From the NCBI GenBank assembly GCA_042140185.1, contig CP159477.1, forward strand, positions 1,736,001 to 1,800,000: a stretch of DNA of 64,000 nt, read 5' to 3'. The notes under the pieces are model-generated. The model saw only the letters and a program-made list of their open reading frames with translations, made no database searches and had not been told where the DNA came from. The position numbers and the translations under genes were made by a program. Below are positions 47,752 through 54,679 of this stretch, in pieces; the first letter of the stretch is position 1; the number at the start of each line of letters is the position of its first letter. Origin of the DNA: JANSXG01 sp024743075 (GTDB lineage Bacteria > Planctomycetota > Phycisphaerae > Phycisphaerales > UBA1924).

Positions 47752-48384
47752 TCAGCGCTTCAGCAACAGGCCGAAGGGCAATTGCCGGATGAGCGATTTC
47801 CGGTACTCATTGAGCACGATCGGCAGGTTCGCCTTCCGGATGACCTTCTCGAGCTCGTCCGAACCCTTTGTCTGAGCGAAGGCGCGCTCGGCCTCGGTGA
47901 TCGGCTGCATCCAGAGGAAGTCCACGCCGTCGCCGTCGATCTTGAGTTTCGAGAGTTCGGGGTTCTCAAAGTACGGCGGCAGGAAGAAGTACGCGTTGAG
48001 GTCTGATTTCTGCCGGTTGATCGGGACGCCGATCGGGACGGTGTGCCACCAGTGGAGGACGGTGTTCTCGTCGAATGGGAACTCGGCGAGAATCTTCATG
48101 TCGTTGAACATCCAGCGCTTCGGCTCGCGGACGTACATGATGATCTCGGCGCGCGGCGACCGGTGAGTGTCGGGCTCGAGGAGCAACTGTCGTTCGTCGC
48201 TCATGCCGCCGGTGATCAGCGTCCAGTACGGCCGGTCCTTCGTCGGCGGGAACTGGTAGACATCGATGTGCACCTGCTTGATGTCGGTGGAGTGGAACAC
48301 ATACTCGTGCATCGGCCCGAAGAGCCGTTCGTAGTGTGCTTCGCGCTGCTCTCGGTACTTCGCCGTTCGCTCTTCATGGCTCAT
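47752..48384 (-). CDS. suppressor-of-fused (SUFU) domain protein
   Basis: The 210-residue cytoplasmic protein has the SUFU pattern 'VHIDVYQFPPTKDRPYWTLITGGMSDERQLL', followed by 'RAEIIMYV' and 'FLPPYFENPELSKLKIDGDGVDFLWMQPIT'. In bacteria SUFU-domain proteins are often immunity-like partners of polymorphic toxins or stand alone. No toxin gene is adjacent here, so no role can be assigned. It is convergent with the VOC lipoprotein. Confidence 0.82.
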   Translation of the reverse strand: MSHEERTAKYREQREAHYERLFGPMHEYVFHSTDIKQVHIDVYQFPPTKDRPYWTLITGGMSDERQLLLEPDTHRSPRAEIIMYVREPKRWMFNDMKILAEFPFDENTVLHWWHTVPIGVPINRQKSDLNAYFFLPPYFENPELSKLKIDGDGVDFLWMQPITEAERAFAQTKGSDELEKVIRKANLPIVLNEYRKSLIRQLPFGLLLKR

Positions 48385-48434
48385 GGTGGGTCGCAGGGTA
48401 CTGACCCGCCGCCGGCGTCACAATAGGATTGTGG

Positions 48435-48919
48435 CTAGAACCACAGCGCCATCGCCGCGATCAGCAGGACGAACGCGCCGATGTGGACCGCCCAGACACC
48501 GGCGGCGAAGGCGGCCTGACGGCGCGTGGTCCAGCGGAAGATGGCCAGGCGCCGGCGGTACATCAGCACGACCGACGCGGCGCTGGTGATTCCGAAGGCT
48601 TCAGCGCAGAGCATCGGCCACGGCACACCGCGGAGGCTCGGGAACGAGTACCAGAGGGAGACGGTGATCGGGACGGCGAGGAACATCGCGGCGACGCCGG
48701 AGAAACTCCCGGGGACCATCGCCACGATCAGCCAGCCGAAACGGACGCGGGGTGTTCCGATGGTCAGGATCAGCGGCTCGGCGCACTCGGGGCAGACCGC
48801 GGCGCGGATGTCGCGCAGGTCGTAGTGCAGCGCGGGCATGGGAAGGACCGCCCGGCGAGGAAGGCAATGAGTTCCTGATCGGGCGCTGGCGGGGGGTCGG
48901 GTTGGGGGTCGTCGGCCAT
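48435..48919 (-). CDS. zinc-ribbon membrane protein, frameshifted
   Basis: The literal ORF starts at ATG 48839, but the DNA before it encodes the rest of a typical planctomycete protein. It begins at ATG 48919 with 'MADDPQPDPPPAPDQELIAF' and 'FPCPRC', and after adding one base near 48826 continues 'YDLRDIRAAVCPECAEPLIL'. That makes a CPxC...CPEC zinc ribbon. The remaining 105 residues form four membrane segments ('FGWLIVAMVPGSFSGVAAMF', 'VWAVHIGAFVLLIAAMALWF'). The repaired length is about 161. The function is unknown. A degraded copy of the first ~45 codons lies at 50650-50778. Confidence 0.7.
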
Positions 48920-48956
48920 GTCGGTGGATTATGGACGACGGGGAGGGGAAGCGGGT

Positions 48957-49376
48957 TCACTTGGAAGCGTTGAACTTCGACGCGGCGCGGATGAGGGCCT
49001 TGAAGGCCTTCTCGTTGAGGGTGTCGCCCTCGCGGAGGTCGATGGCTCGCCTGGTGTTACCGCCGAGGCTGGCGTTAAAGAGCCCGGCGGGGTCGGCGAG
49101 CGCCGCGCCGTGGGCGAAGGTGAGTTTGACCTTGTCTTTGTAGGTTTCGCCGGTGCAGATGATGCCGTCGTGGGACCAGACCGGGATGCCGCGCATGGAG
49201 TTGGAGGGTTTGCGCCACTTCACCTCTTCGACGATGTCGGGATCGGCCTCGAGGATGAGTGCGCGGGCACGCGCGAGGGCTCGGCCCCGCCAGTCGCCGA
49301 GAGACTCGATATGGGCGTCGATGAGCTGGCTCGGGGATGGCTCTTCCGGATGGTTCGTCGGAACTTTCTTACTCAT
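48957..49376 (-). CDS. DUF1801 (YdhG-like) protein 1
   Basis: The 139-residue protein has the DUF1801 pattern 'DWRGRALARARALILEADPDIVEEVKWRKPS' and 'ICTGETYKDKVKLTFAHGAAL'. Such proteins often sit with AHSA1 and PhnB-type genes, as here. No enzymatic role is established. It lies 15 bases downstream of a second DUF1801 gene on the same strand, so the two are probably co-transcribed. Confidence 0.85.
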   Translation of the reverse strand: MSKKVPTNHPEEPSPSQLIDAHIESLGDWRGRALARARALILEADPDIVEEVKWRKPSNSMRGIPVWSHDGIICTGETYKDKVKLTFAHGAALADPAGLFNASLGGNTRRAIDLREGDTLNEKAFKALIRAASKFNASK

Positions 49377-49391
49377 CGTCGTGTCTTCCGT

Positions 49392-49853
49392 TCACAGTTT
49401 TTCTCCCGGCAGGACGCTCGCCTGCTTCAGCCATCCGACGAATTGGTCCTCATCGAAGTCCTCGTCCTCGCGGATGTGCAGGTAGCGCGTGCCCTCCGTC
49501 TTCGACTTCTCGGGCGGCACCGGGCTTAGCGAGGTGCCCCGGAAGAAAGTCACTTTGATGTAGTTCGTGAAACAGTGGTAGGCGAGGAACCAGGTACCCG
49601 GCTGGTCGGGATCGCCGTAAAAAGGAGTGTTCCACTTCACGGCCTTGCGGACGCCGGGGACGGTCTGCCCGATCAGCGAGTCGATGCGTTTGCCCATGTC
49701 GTGCTTCCAACCGGGCATGGCCTTGATATAGGCCTGAACCGGAGCATCGCCCTCGCCCTTGGGAATCTGCGGATTGCCCCCGGACAGCAACACGGGCCCG
49801 GTGTCTGCTACGGGTTTTCGAGTGGTTTTCATCGTCGAAGCTCTCTTTGCCAT
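49392..49853 (-). CDS. DUF1801 (YdhG-like) protein 2
   Basis: The 153-residue protein has the DUF1801 core 'VQAYIKAMPGWKHDMGKRID', 'VPGVRKAVKWNTPFYG' and 'CFTNYIKVTFFRGTSLSPVP'. It is a divergent relative of the next gene rather than a recent duplicate. ATG 49853 or 49832 could be the start. It is divergent from the AHSA1 gene. Confidence 0.85.
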   Translation of the reverse strand: MAKRASTMKTTRKPVADTGPVLLSGGNPQIPKGEGDAPVQAYIKAMPGWKHDMGKRIDSLIGQTVPGVRKAVKWNTPFYGDPDQPGTWFLAYHCFTNYIKVTFFRGTSLSPVPPEKSKTEGTRYLHIREDEDFDEDQFVGWLKQASVLPGEKL

Positions 49854-49981
49854 GGCTTTGACCCTCCGAATATCCTATCATACTCCAAACACAGGGTGCC
49901 CGAACAATGCCTGTTGCACCCTGAGCCTGTATGCAGAAACACCCTGGACACCGCTGTCTCTGCGATGAGAAGGAGGAAACT

Positions 49982-50464
49982 TTGACCACCGAAAAGCCAG
50001 CGTCCGAAGTGGCGCACACGCTCTCTATCGATCGCGTTCTTGATGCTCCGCTCGACAACGTCTGGCGGTGCTGGACCGAGCCGAACCTGCTCAAGCAGTG
50101 GTTCTGCCCGAAGCCGTGGTATGTGTCGGAGGCGCGCATGGACCCGCGATCCGGCGGCGAGTTCTTCACCGTCATGAACGGACCGAACGGCGAGCGGTTC
50201 GACAACCCCGGCCTGTTCCTGGCGATCGAGCCGAAGAAGCGTCTGGTCTTCACCGACTCGCTCAAGCCCGACTGGCTGCCCACCAGCAGGCCGTTCATGG
50301 TCGCGGAAGTGATCTTTGAAGACCTCGGCAACGGCAAGACCCGCTACGCCGGGTACGCCCGCCATTGGAACGAAGAGACCATGAGAGAGCACGAGGCGAT
50401 GGGCTTCCACGACGGCTGGAATAAGGCGGCCGACCAGCTCGAGGAACTTGCGCGTTCGCTGTGA
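49982..50464 (+). CDS. AHSA1/SRPBCC domain protein
   Basis: The 160-residue START/SRPBCC-fold protein has 'IDRVLDAPLDNVWRCWTEPNLLKQWF' near the N-terminus, 'GGEFFTVMNGPNGE' and the C-terminal helix 'GFHDGWNKAADQLEELA'. I chose TTG 49982 because a near-perfect Shine-Dalgarno (aaggagg) ends five bases before it and homologues start here. The frame extends to 49931 without a better start. Such proteins bind hydrophobic ligands and often travel with ArsR, DUF1801 and PhnB genes. Confidence 0.87.
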   Translation: MTTEKPASEVAHTLSIDRVLDAPLDNVWRCWTEPNLLKQWFCPKPWYVSEARMDPRSGGEFFTVMNGPNGERFDNPGLFLAIEPKKRLVFTDSLKPDWLPTSRPFMVAEVIFEDLGNGKTRYAGYARHWNEETMREHEAMGFHDGWNKAADQLEELARSL

Positions 50465-50639
50465 ACCGAGCGAACGCAGTTCGCTGAAAGACCGGTTCGG
50501 CCTGTGGTGGCAGATCGTGCCGCGACGCCTGCCGGAGCTGCTAGCGGACCCGGATCGGGAGAAGTCGGGCCGGGTGTTCCAAGCGATGCTGAGGATGGGA
50601 AAGATTGAGGTGGCGGGGTTGGAAGGGGCTGGGAGCTGA
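50465..50639 (+). pseudogene. remnant of a PhnB/VOC-type gene (C-terminal end only)
   Basis: The frame ending at 50639 reads 'SLKDRFGLWWQIVPRRLPEL' and 'RVFQAMLRMGKIEVAGLE'. This is the typical C-terminal end of PhnB / 3-demethylubiquinone methyltransferase-like VOC proteins ('WLkDkFGvsWQivP'). Everything N-terminal to it is missing: the AHSA1 gene ends just before, at 50464. The 8-base sequence GTTCGCTG occurs at 50454-50461 and again at 50479-50486, which could mark the deletion joint. Confidence 0.6.
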
Positions 50640-50825
50640 GGATGAGCGGCTCGGGGCAGACGGCGGCACGGATGTCGCGCAGGTCGTGTGTGCAGCGCGG
50701 AAAGGGGAACGACCGCCCAGCAAGGACCCTGACGGGGTCCCCATCGGGCGGGGCGTCGGGTTGGGGGTCGTCGGCCATGTCGGTGGATTATGGACGACGG
50801 GGAGGGGGAGCGGGTTCGGTGAACA
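50640..50825 (-). pseudogene. degraded duplicate of the zinc-ribbon membrane protein 5' end
   Basis: From ATG 50778 the minus strand reads 'MADDPQPDAPPDGDPVRVLA', then 'RCTHDLRDIRAAVCPEPLIL'. This is clearly a copy of the first ~45 codons of the gene at 48435-48919, with deletions in the CPEC motif. After 'PLIL' similarity stops, and the membrane part is absent. DNA similarity extends upstream of the ATG (50768-50820 against 48907-48958). The copy is not functional. Confidence 0.65.
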
Positions 50826-50853
50826 GTTCAACGAGGCAGTGCAAAGGTCCGGG

Positions 50854-51444
50854 CTAGGTCGCCAAGTTGTGACGCTGCGCCCATTTCCTCACTCGAGTAT
50901 GCAAACGCGACTTTCGCCCCAACTCCAACGCGAGAAAGCGACGGGCTTCCTCTGCATTTTCTTCAGCCAGGGCGAATGCTGCGAGTTCCCAATACCGGCC
51001 CTGCCTCTCCAACTCGGACTTGGAATGTTCAGGTTCCATCAGAGTGAGCAGCCATGGGAGTCCGACGCGACTTACGACGCCGGCGACTTCCGCACCGAGT
51101 TGCTCGATCGACGTCTCGCTGTCGATCTCCCACCACCGATCAAGGTCGCCGGGAAGAAGGTCTCCGATGCGAGCGCGAACGACGCACTCGTACTCTTTCG
51201 GCTCAGCCCCGACGGTTGGCCGGTCCATGAGCCGATCTGTCTCGGGCCAATGGACGCCTAGGTTCAGCGTGAAGCGGCCCGTGCCACCTTGGTTCCACCT
51301 GCTGGCTTGGACATTGAGCACTGCAACCGATCGATCCGACGCCAATCGGAACGTCCGGGCCTTCTTCCGAAAGCCAGCGTCTCGCATCACCTCGCTAAGG
51401 CCGGCATTGATGGTCGCGTCGATCCGCTTCCCGATCTCGCTCAA
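50854..51444 (-). CDS. DUF4304 family protein
   Basis: The 196-residue protein fits DUF4304: it starts 'INAGLSEVMRDAGFRKKART', continues 'VLNVQASRWNQGGTGRFTLN' and has 'WWEIDSETSIEQLGAEVAGV' further on. Many DUF4304 proteins occur in immunity-like or stand-alone contexts, and their function is not known. No membrane segment is seen. It lies 50 bases after the upstream gene on the same strand. Confidence 0.82.
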   Translation of the reverse strand: MSEIGKRIDATINAGLSEVMRDAGFRKKARTFRLASDRSVAVLNVQASRWNQGGTGRFTLNLGVHWPETDRLMDRPTVGAEPKEYECVVRARIGDLLPGDLDRWWEIDSETSIEQLGAEVAGVVSRVGLPWLLTLMEPEHSKSELERQGRYWELAAFALAEENAEEARRFLALELGRKSRLHTRVRKWAQRHNLAT

Positions 51445-51494
51445 GGCTCATGGTCTCCCGGCGTTGATGTGGCACGCAATTGCGACGTGGTCGT

Positions 51495-52187
51495 TCACGG
51501 AGCCGGCCCGTCGGCACCCGCGGCTCTTCGCTTCGCGGTCCGTCGTGGCAACTTCACTCGGGCGGCGTCGGCCAACATCTTGAGTCGAGGGTCGTTGCAG
51601 CCGCTCAGATGCAGTTCGATGAGATCACGCCCGATCGCCTCGAACTCGGATCGCTTGCTCTCGCCCTTCTGTCTGTAGACGCGCGAGATCCGGTCCTCGA
51701 GTTCCTGGAGCTGCATTCCGGTGCTGCGGTTGAGCACCATCTTGACTTCGGGCCCAAAGCCGATCACACCTCGGAAGAGGTCCTTCGCGGCGCCCTTCTC
51801 TTCGAACCACGCTTGGTACGTCGCGGGTGGCAGTCCGTGGACCACCACGGCTTGCCCGGCGTCGATCATGCCCTGCGCGGCCGCGCGCCTTTCCGGCGTG
51901 AGGTCACAGATCTGTACTTCGGCACTGTCGCACGAGACCCGACCGGGCAGAGCCGCGAGCTGCGACCGCGAGCCCGCCTTGAAGATGCGAGGGTCGATAT
52001 CGACGAAGTAGCAATCACCATCGCTGTAGACCATGAAGTCGCCGTCGCCGCTCCACGAGTCAAAGACGACTCGATCGTCGTGATCCGGTCTATCGATGTC
52101 CGAGAGGATGCGCGGGTCGCAGACCAATACGTCGCCTGTTCGGACTTTAAACGCGTGCCTTCGTAGTCGCATCGGGCGGATCTCCAT
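51495..52187 (-). CDS. hypothetical protein (230 aa)
   Basis: I do not recognise a family. The first 90 residues are beta-rich ('FKVRTGDVLVCDPRILSDID', 'RVVFDSWSGDGDFMVYSDGD'), which resembles DUF4241-like or immunity-like small domains. The middle has 'GQAVVVHGLPPATYQAWFEE' and a charged helix 'LQELEDRISRVYRQKGESKR'. The C-terminus is basic. It lies directly upstream of the DUF4304 gene on the same strand, and the two could be co-transcribed. Confidence 0.7.
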   Translation of the reverse strand: MEIRPMRLRRHAFKVRTGDVLVCDPRILSDIDRPDHDDRVVFDSWSGDGDFMVYSDGDCYFVDIDPRIFKAGSRSQLAALPGRVSCDSAEVQICDLTPERRAAAQGMIDAGQAVVVHGLPPATYQAWFEEKGAAKDLFRGVIGFGPEVKMVLNRSTGMQLQELEDRISRVYRQKGESKRSEFEAIGRDLIELHLSGCNDPRLKMLADAARVKLPRRTAKRRAAGADGPAP

Positions 52188-52275
52188 GTGGGCCCGTCCG
52201 CCTCAAGGGCGGTCAAGCGGATCCGAGCGGGGTCCTGTCGCTCAGTAGCATGGATCCTAAAAGTTCCCCGGCGCA

Positions 52276-52306
52276 AGAAAAAGCCTTCCGCTGATCGCGG
52301 AAGGCA
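52276..52306 (-). terminator. Rho-independent terminator of tRNA-Pro
   Basis: On the minus strand a perfect 9-base-pair stem (GCCTTCCGC / GCGGAAGGC, loop of 5; 52284-52306) is followed by TTTTTCTT. It lies 14 bases after the tRNA 3' end. Confidence 0.9.
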
Positions 52307-52320
52307 ATTTCCTCGTGAAG

Positions 52321-52394
52321 TCGGGGCGACAGGATTTGAACCTGCGACCTCCACACCCCCAGTATGGCGCGCTACCAAGCTGCGCTACGCCCCG
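52321..52394 (-). tRNA. tRNA-Pro(GGG)
   Basis: The 74-base cloverleaf is complete: acceptor CGGGGCG/CGCCCCG with discriminator A, D-arm with 'AGCTTGGTAGC', anticodon stem CCATA/TGTGG with loop CTGGGGG, giving anticodon GGG, and T-loop GTTCAAATC. The 3' CCA is not encoded. Its own terminator follows. A GGG anticodon decodes CCC, a preferred proline codon in this GC-rich genome. Confidence 0.95.
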
Positions 52395-52500
52395 AATCGG
52401 TGTCGCGCCGGGGCTTCCCGGCGCGGTCGGGCACTGTACCGGGTGGTGGCGTGGGTGGCAATTCTGGGGCCAATGAGGGGCCGGGCGACGGGCTGAGGGC

Positions 52501-52541
52501 TCATCGTGGCCTTCGCCTTTGGCTCAGACCACGCCACCCCG
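52501..52541 (+). repeat. dispersed repeat, type A, copy 3
   Basis: Reads tcatcgtggccttcgccttt then ggctcagaccacgccacccc. It shares 'GTGGCCT.CGCCTT.GGCTC.GACCAyGsCACCCC' with the copy at 32450-32487 (minus strand). Confidence 0.55.
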
Positions 52542-52576
52542 GGCTACTCTCGTCCCCCGCCCCACATCGCCTCGGG

Positions 52577-52604
52577 TTGCGGGGGGTGGCGGGTTCACTA
52601 CAAT
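52577..52604 (+). promoter_or_regulatory. candidate sigma-70-type promoter for rpsB-tsf
   Basis: TTGCGG (52577-52582), a 16-base spacer, and TACAAT (52599-52604). It would give an rpsB leader of about 215 bases, which fits leader-mediated control of ribosomal protein genes. Confidence 0.5.
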
Positions 52605-52785
52605 TAACGGTCCCGGCGTTCATCGGCGACGGGGGCTCTGCTGTCGTCTGTCTGCGGCAATCAGGGTGGGAATGTCCCCAATCTGTCCGAAGTCGCTCCG
52701 CGATCGATCGCGGGGTGCACCCAAGCGCCCTTTGGGCGGCTGGGATCGTTTTCCTCCCGACTCGGGTCGGCAGGAGCGATCAGCG

Positions 52786-52824
52786 ATGACTGCCGCCGGA
52801 TCCGCTGCGAAGAAAGAAGACTGA
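52786..52824 (+). CDS. possible 12-codon leader peptide before rpsB
   Basis: The reading frame MTAAGSAAKKED starts at ATG 52786, with GGAG eleven bases upstream, and stops five bases before the rpsB ATG. The position suggests translational coupling, but a frame this short can occur by chance. Confidence 0.25.
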   Translation: MTAAGSAAKKED

Positions 52825-52828
52825 TTCA

Positions 52829-53685
52829 ATGGCCGAGACCAAAGAGAACTCGCTCGTCAAGGACCTGATCGAAGCCGGCATCCACTTCGGCCAGCGCTCG
52901 TCGGGCTGGAACCCGCGCATGGCGCGGTTCATCTACGGCAAGCGCAACGCCATCCACATCATCGACATCAAGGAGACCATCAAGGGTCTCCTCCTGGCGA
53001 AGAAGTTCATCGCCCGCACGGTGAGCGACGGCAAGGACATCTGCTTCGTCGGCACGAAGCGTCAGGCCCGCGAGGTGCTGCAGCAGCGCGTCGGCGATGT
53101 CGGCATGCACTGGGTCACCGAGCGCTGGCTCGGCGGCACGCTGACGAACTTCCGCACCATCCGCGCCCGCCTGAAGCGCCTCGAAGAGCTCGAAGCGATC
53201 CAGGAGAAGGACGACTTCGCCAGCTACTCCAAGAAGATGGAGAGCCAGTTGCGTCGCGAGATGAAGAAGATCAAGCGGAACCTCGACGGCATCCGCGGCA
53301 TGACCAAGCTGCCCGTGCGCTGGTCATCATCGATGTGAAGCGCGAGACCAACGCGATCATGGAAGCCAAGAAGCTCGGCATCCCCACCGTCTGTCTGATC
53401 GATACCGACGGCGACCCGGAGATGGCCGACATCCCGATCCCCGGCAACGACGACTCGATGCGTTCGATCGATGTGGTCATCCGCGAATTGTGCGCCGCGA
53501 TCACGCAGGGCAAGACCCAGCGGGCCCAGACTTCCGGCAAGGAGGGCGACGACTCGTCCGCCGGCGGTCAGCAGCCGCAGCGCCGCAGTTCGCGTTCGCA
53601 GTTCCGCGCCGCCGACGACGCCCCCGCTGCCGATGGCGCGAAGGCCGAGGAGCCCGCGGCGGCCGCCGAGACGACGACAAACTGA
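52829..53685 (+). CDS. rpsB: 30S ribosomal protein S2, frameshifted
   Basis: S2 is an essential protein of the small ribosomal subunit. The family start 'LIEAGIHFGQRSSGWNPRMA', 'ICFVGTKRQAREVLQQ' and 'VTERWLGGTLTNFRTI' are present. After 'GMTKLPV' the frame changes at about 53315-53318, where one base restores 'ALVIIDVKRETNAIMEAKKL'. The second half carries 'LGIPTVCLIDTDGDPEMADI' and 'IPGNDDS'. The C-terminal ~60 residues are an Ala/Gln/Ser-rich extension. The repaired length is about 285. The break is almost certainly a sequence error. It is followed by a terminator and tsf. Confidence 0.95.
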
Positions 53686-53718
53686 TCTCCGGATCCCGCT
53701 CGCACGTCAGAACAAGTG

Positions 53719-53753
53719 AAGCCCGCCTTTCGAAACCGAGCGGCGGGCTTTTT
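53719..53753 (+). terminator. Rho-independent terminator or attenuator between rpsB and tsf
   Basis: Stem AAGCCCGCC / GGCGGGCTT with a 14-base loop, followed by TTT (53719-53753). It lies 34 bases after rpsB and 45 bases before tsf, so it could reduce read-through into tsf. Confidence 0.75.
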
Positions 53754-53797
53754 CAACCCGACCGATCCTTCACGAAGCAATACAGAGAGAAAGCACG

Positions 53798-54610
53798 ATG
53801 GCTCAGATCAGCGCGAAAGAAGTGATGGCCCTGCGTCAGAAGACCGGCCTGTCGATGATGGAGTGCAAGAAAGCCCTGACCGAGACCGAAGGCGACCCGG
53901 TCGCCGCCGAGGAATCGCTGCGCAAGAAGATGAAGGGCAAGATGGACACCCGGACCGATCGCGCCGCGGGTGAGGGCCTGATCGTCGTCAAGATCGAAGG
54001 CAACGCCGGCGTGATCGTCGAACTGCGCGCCGAGACCGACTTCACCGCTAAGAACGAAAACTTCGCGAAGGCCGCGGGCCAGATCGCGGAGATGGCCCTG
54101 AAGGCCGGCGCCGGCGACGTTGACCCCACCGACGAGATGAAGGCGATCATGGACGACGTGCGCATCTCGACCGGCGAGAACGCGTCGATCGCGCGCATCG
54201 CCAAGCTCGAGGGCGCCGACGGCACCACCTTCGGCACCTACGTGCACCACGACGGCAAGACCGGCGTGCTGCTGCAGCTCTCTGGCGGCGTGTCCGACGA
54301 AGTTGCCAAGGACATCTGCATGCACATCACCGCGGCGCTGCCCCGCCCCGAAGGCGTCTCGCGCGACGACGTTCCCGCCGAGGTCATCGAGCGCGAGCGC
54401 AAGCTCGCGATGGAGCAGGCGGTCGAGGAAGGCAAGAACGAAGAGATCGCCGCCAAGATCGTCGAGGGCAAGGTCAACAAGCTCTACAAGGACCTCGCCC
54501 TGCTCGAGCAGCCGTTCGTGAAGGACGACAAGAAGCAGGTCAAAGACCTGCTGCCCAAGGGCGGCAATGTCGTGGCGTTCCGTCGCTGGGCGGTCGGCGA
54601 GACGGCCTGA
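53798..54610 (+). CDS. tsf: elongation factor Ts
   Basis: EF-Ts exchanges GDP for GTP on EF-Tu. The 270-residue protein has the N-terminal UBA-like module ('ALRQKTGLSMMECKKALTET'), the 'RTDRAAGEGLIVVKI' strand, and the EF-Tu-contacting motif 'AETDFTAKNENF' (family TDFVA). The C-terminal part, with 'QPFVKDDKKQVKDLL', is complete. ATG 53798 has 'gagaaagcacg' upstream. Strong C-ending codon use fits high expression. Confidence 0.96.
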   Translation: MAQISAKEVMALRQKTGLSMMECKKALTETEGDPVAAEESLRKKMKGKMDTRTDRAAGEGLIVVKIEGNAGVIVELRAETDFTAKNENFAKAAGQIAEMALKAGAGDVDPTDEMKAIMDDVRISTGENASIARIAKLEGADGTTFGTYVHHDGKTGVLLQLSGGVSDEVAKDICMHITAALPRPEGVSRDDVPAEVIERERKLAMEQAVEEGKNEEIAAKIVEGKVNKLYKDLALLEQPFVKDDKKQVKDLLPKGGNVVAFRRWAVGETA

Positions 54611-54634
54611 GCCTGATCATGGTTTGAATCATCG

Positions 54635-54661
54635 AGCCCGGCGCGGAGCGTCGGGCTTTTT
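54635..54661 (+). terminator. Rho-independent terminator of tsf
   Basis: Stem AGCCCGGCG / CGTCGGGCT (one G-T pair) followed by TTTTT. It lies 24 bases after the tsf stop. Confidence 0.88.
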
Positions 54662-54679
54662 CATGCCCGATTGGGATTC

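Larger units (their letters stand above)
52395..52828 (+). other. 434-base intergenic region with repeat, promoter and rpsB leader
   Basis: Contents in order: upstream region of the tRNA; a type A dispersed repeat (52501-52541); a candidate promoter (52577-52604); then about 220 bases of GC-rich leader before rpsB, with several short self-complementary stretches (for example 'gcgatcgatcgc' near 52700) and a 12-codon reading frame. Confidence 0.5.

Noticed and set aside
47752..52187. A toxin-immunity or defence island (SUFU, DUF4304 and small proteins)
   Set aside because: These families can be immunity proteins, but no toxin, nuclease or secretion marker is adjacent, and DUF1801/AHSA1 are not defence genes.
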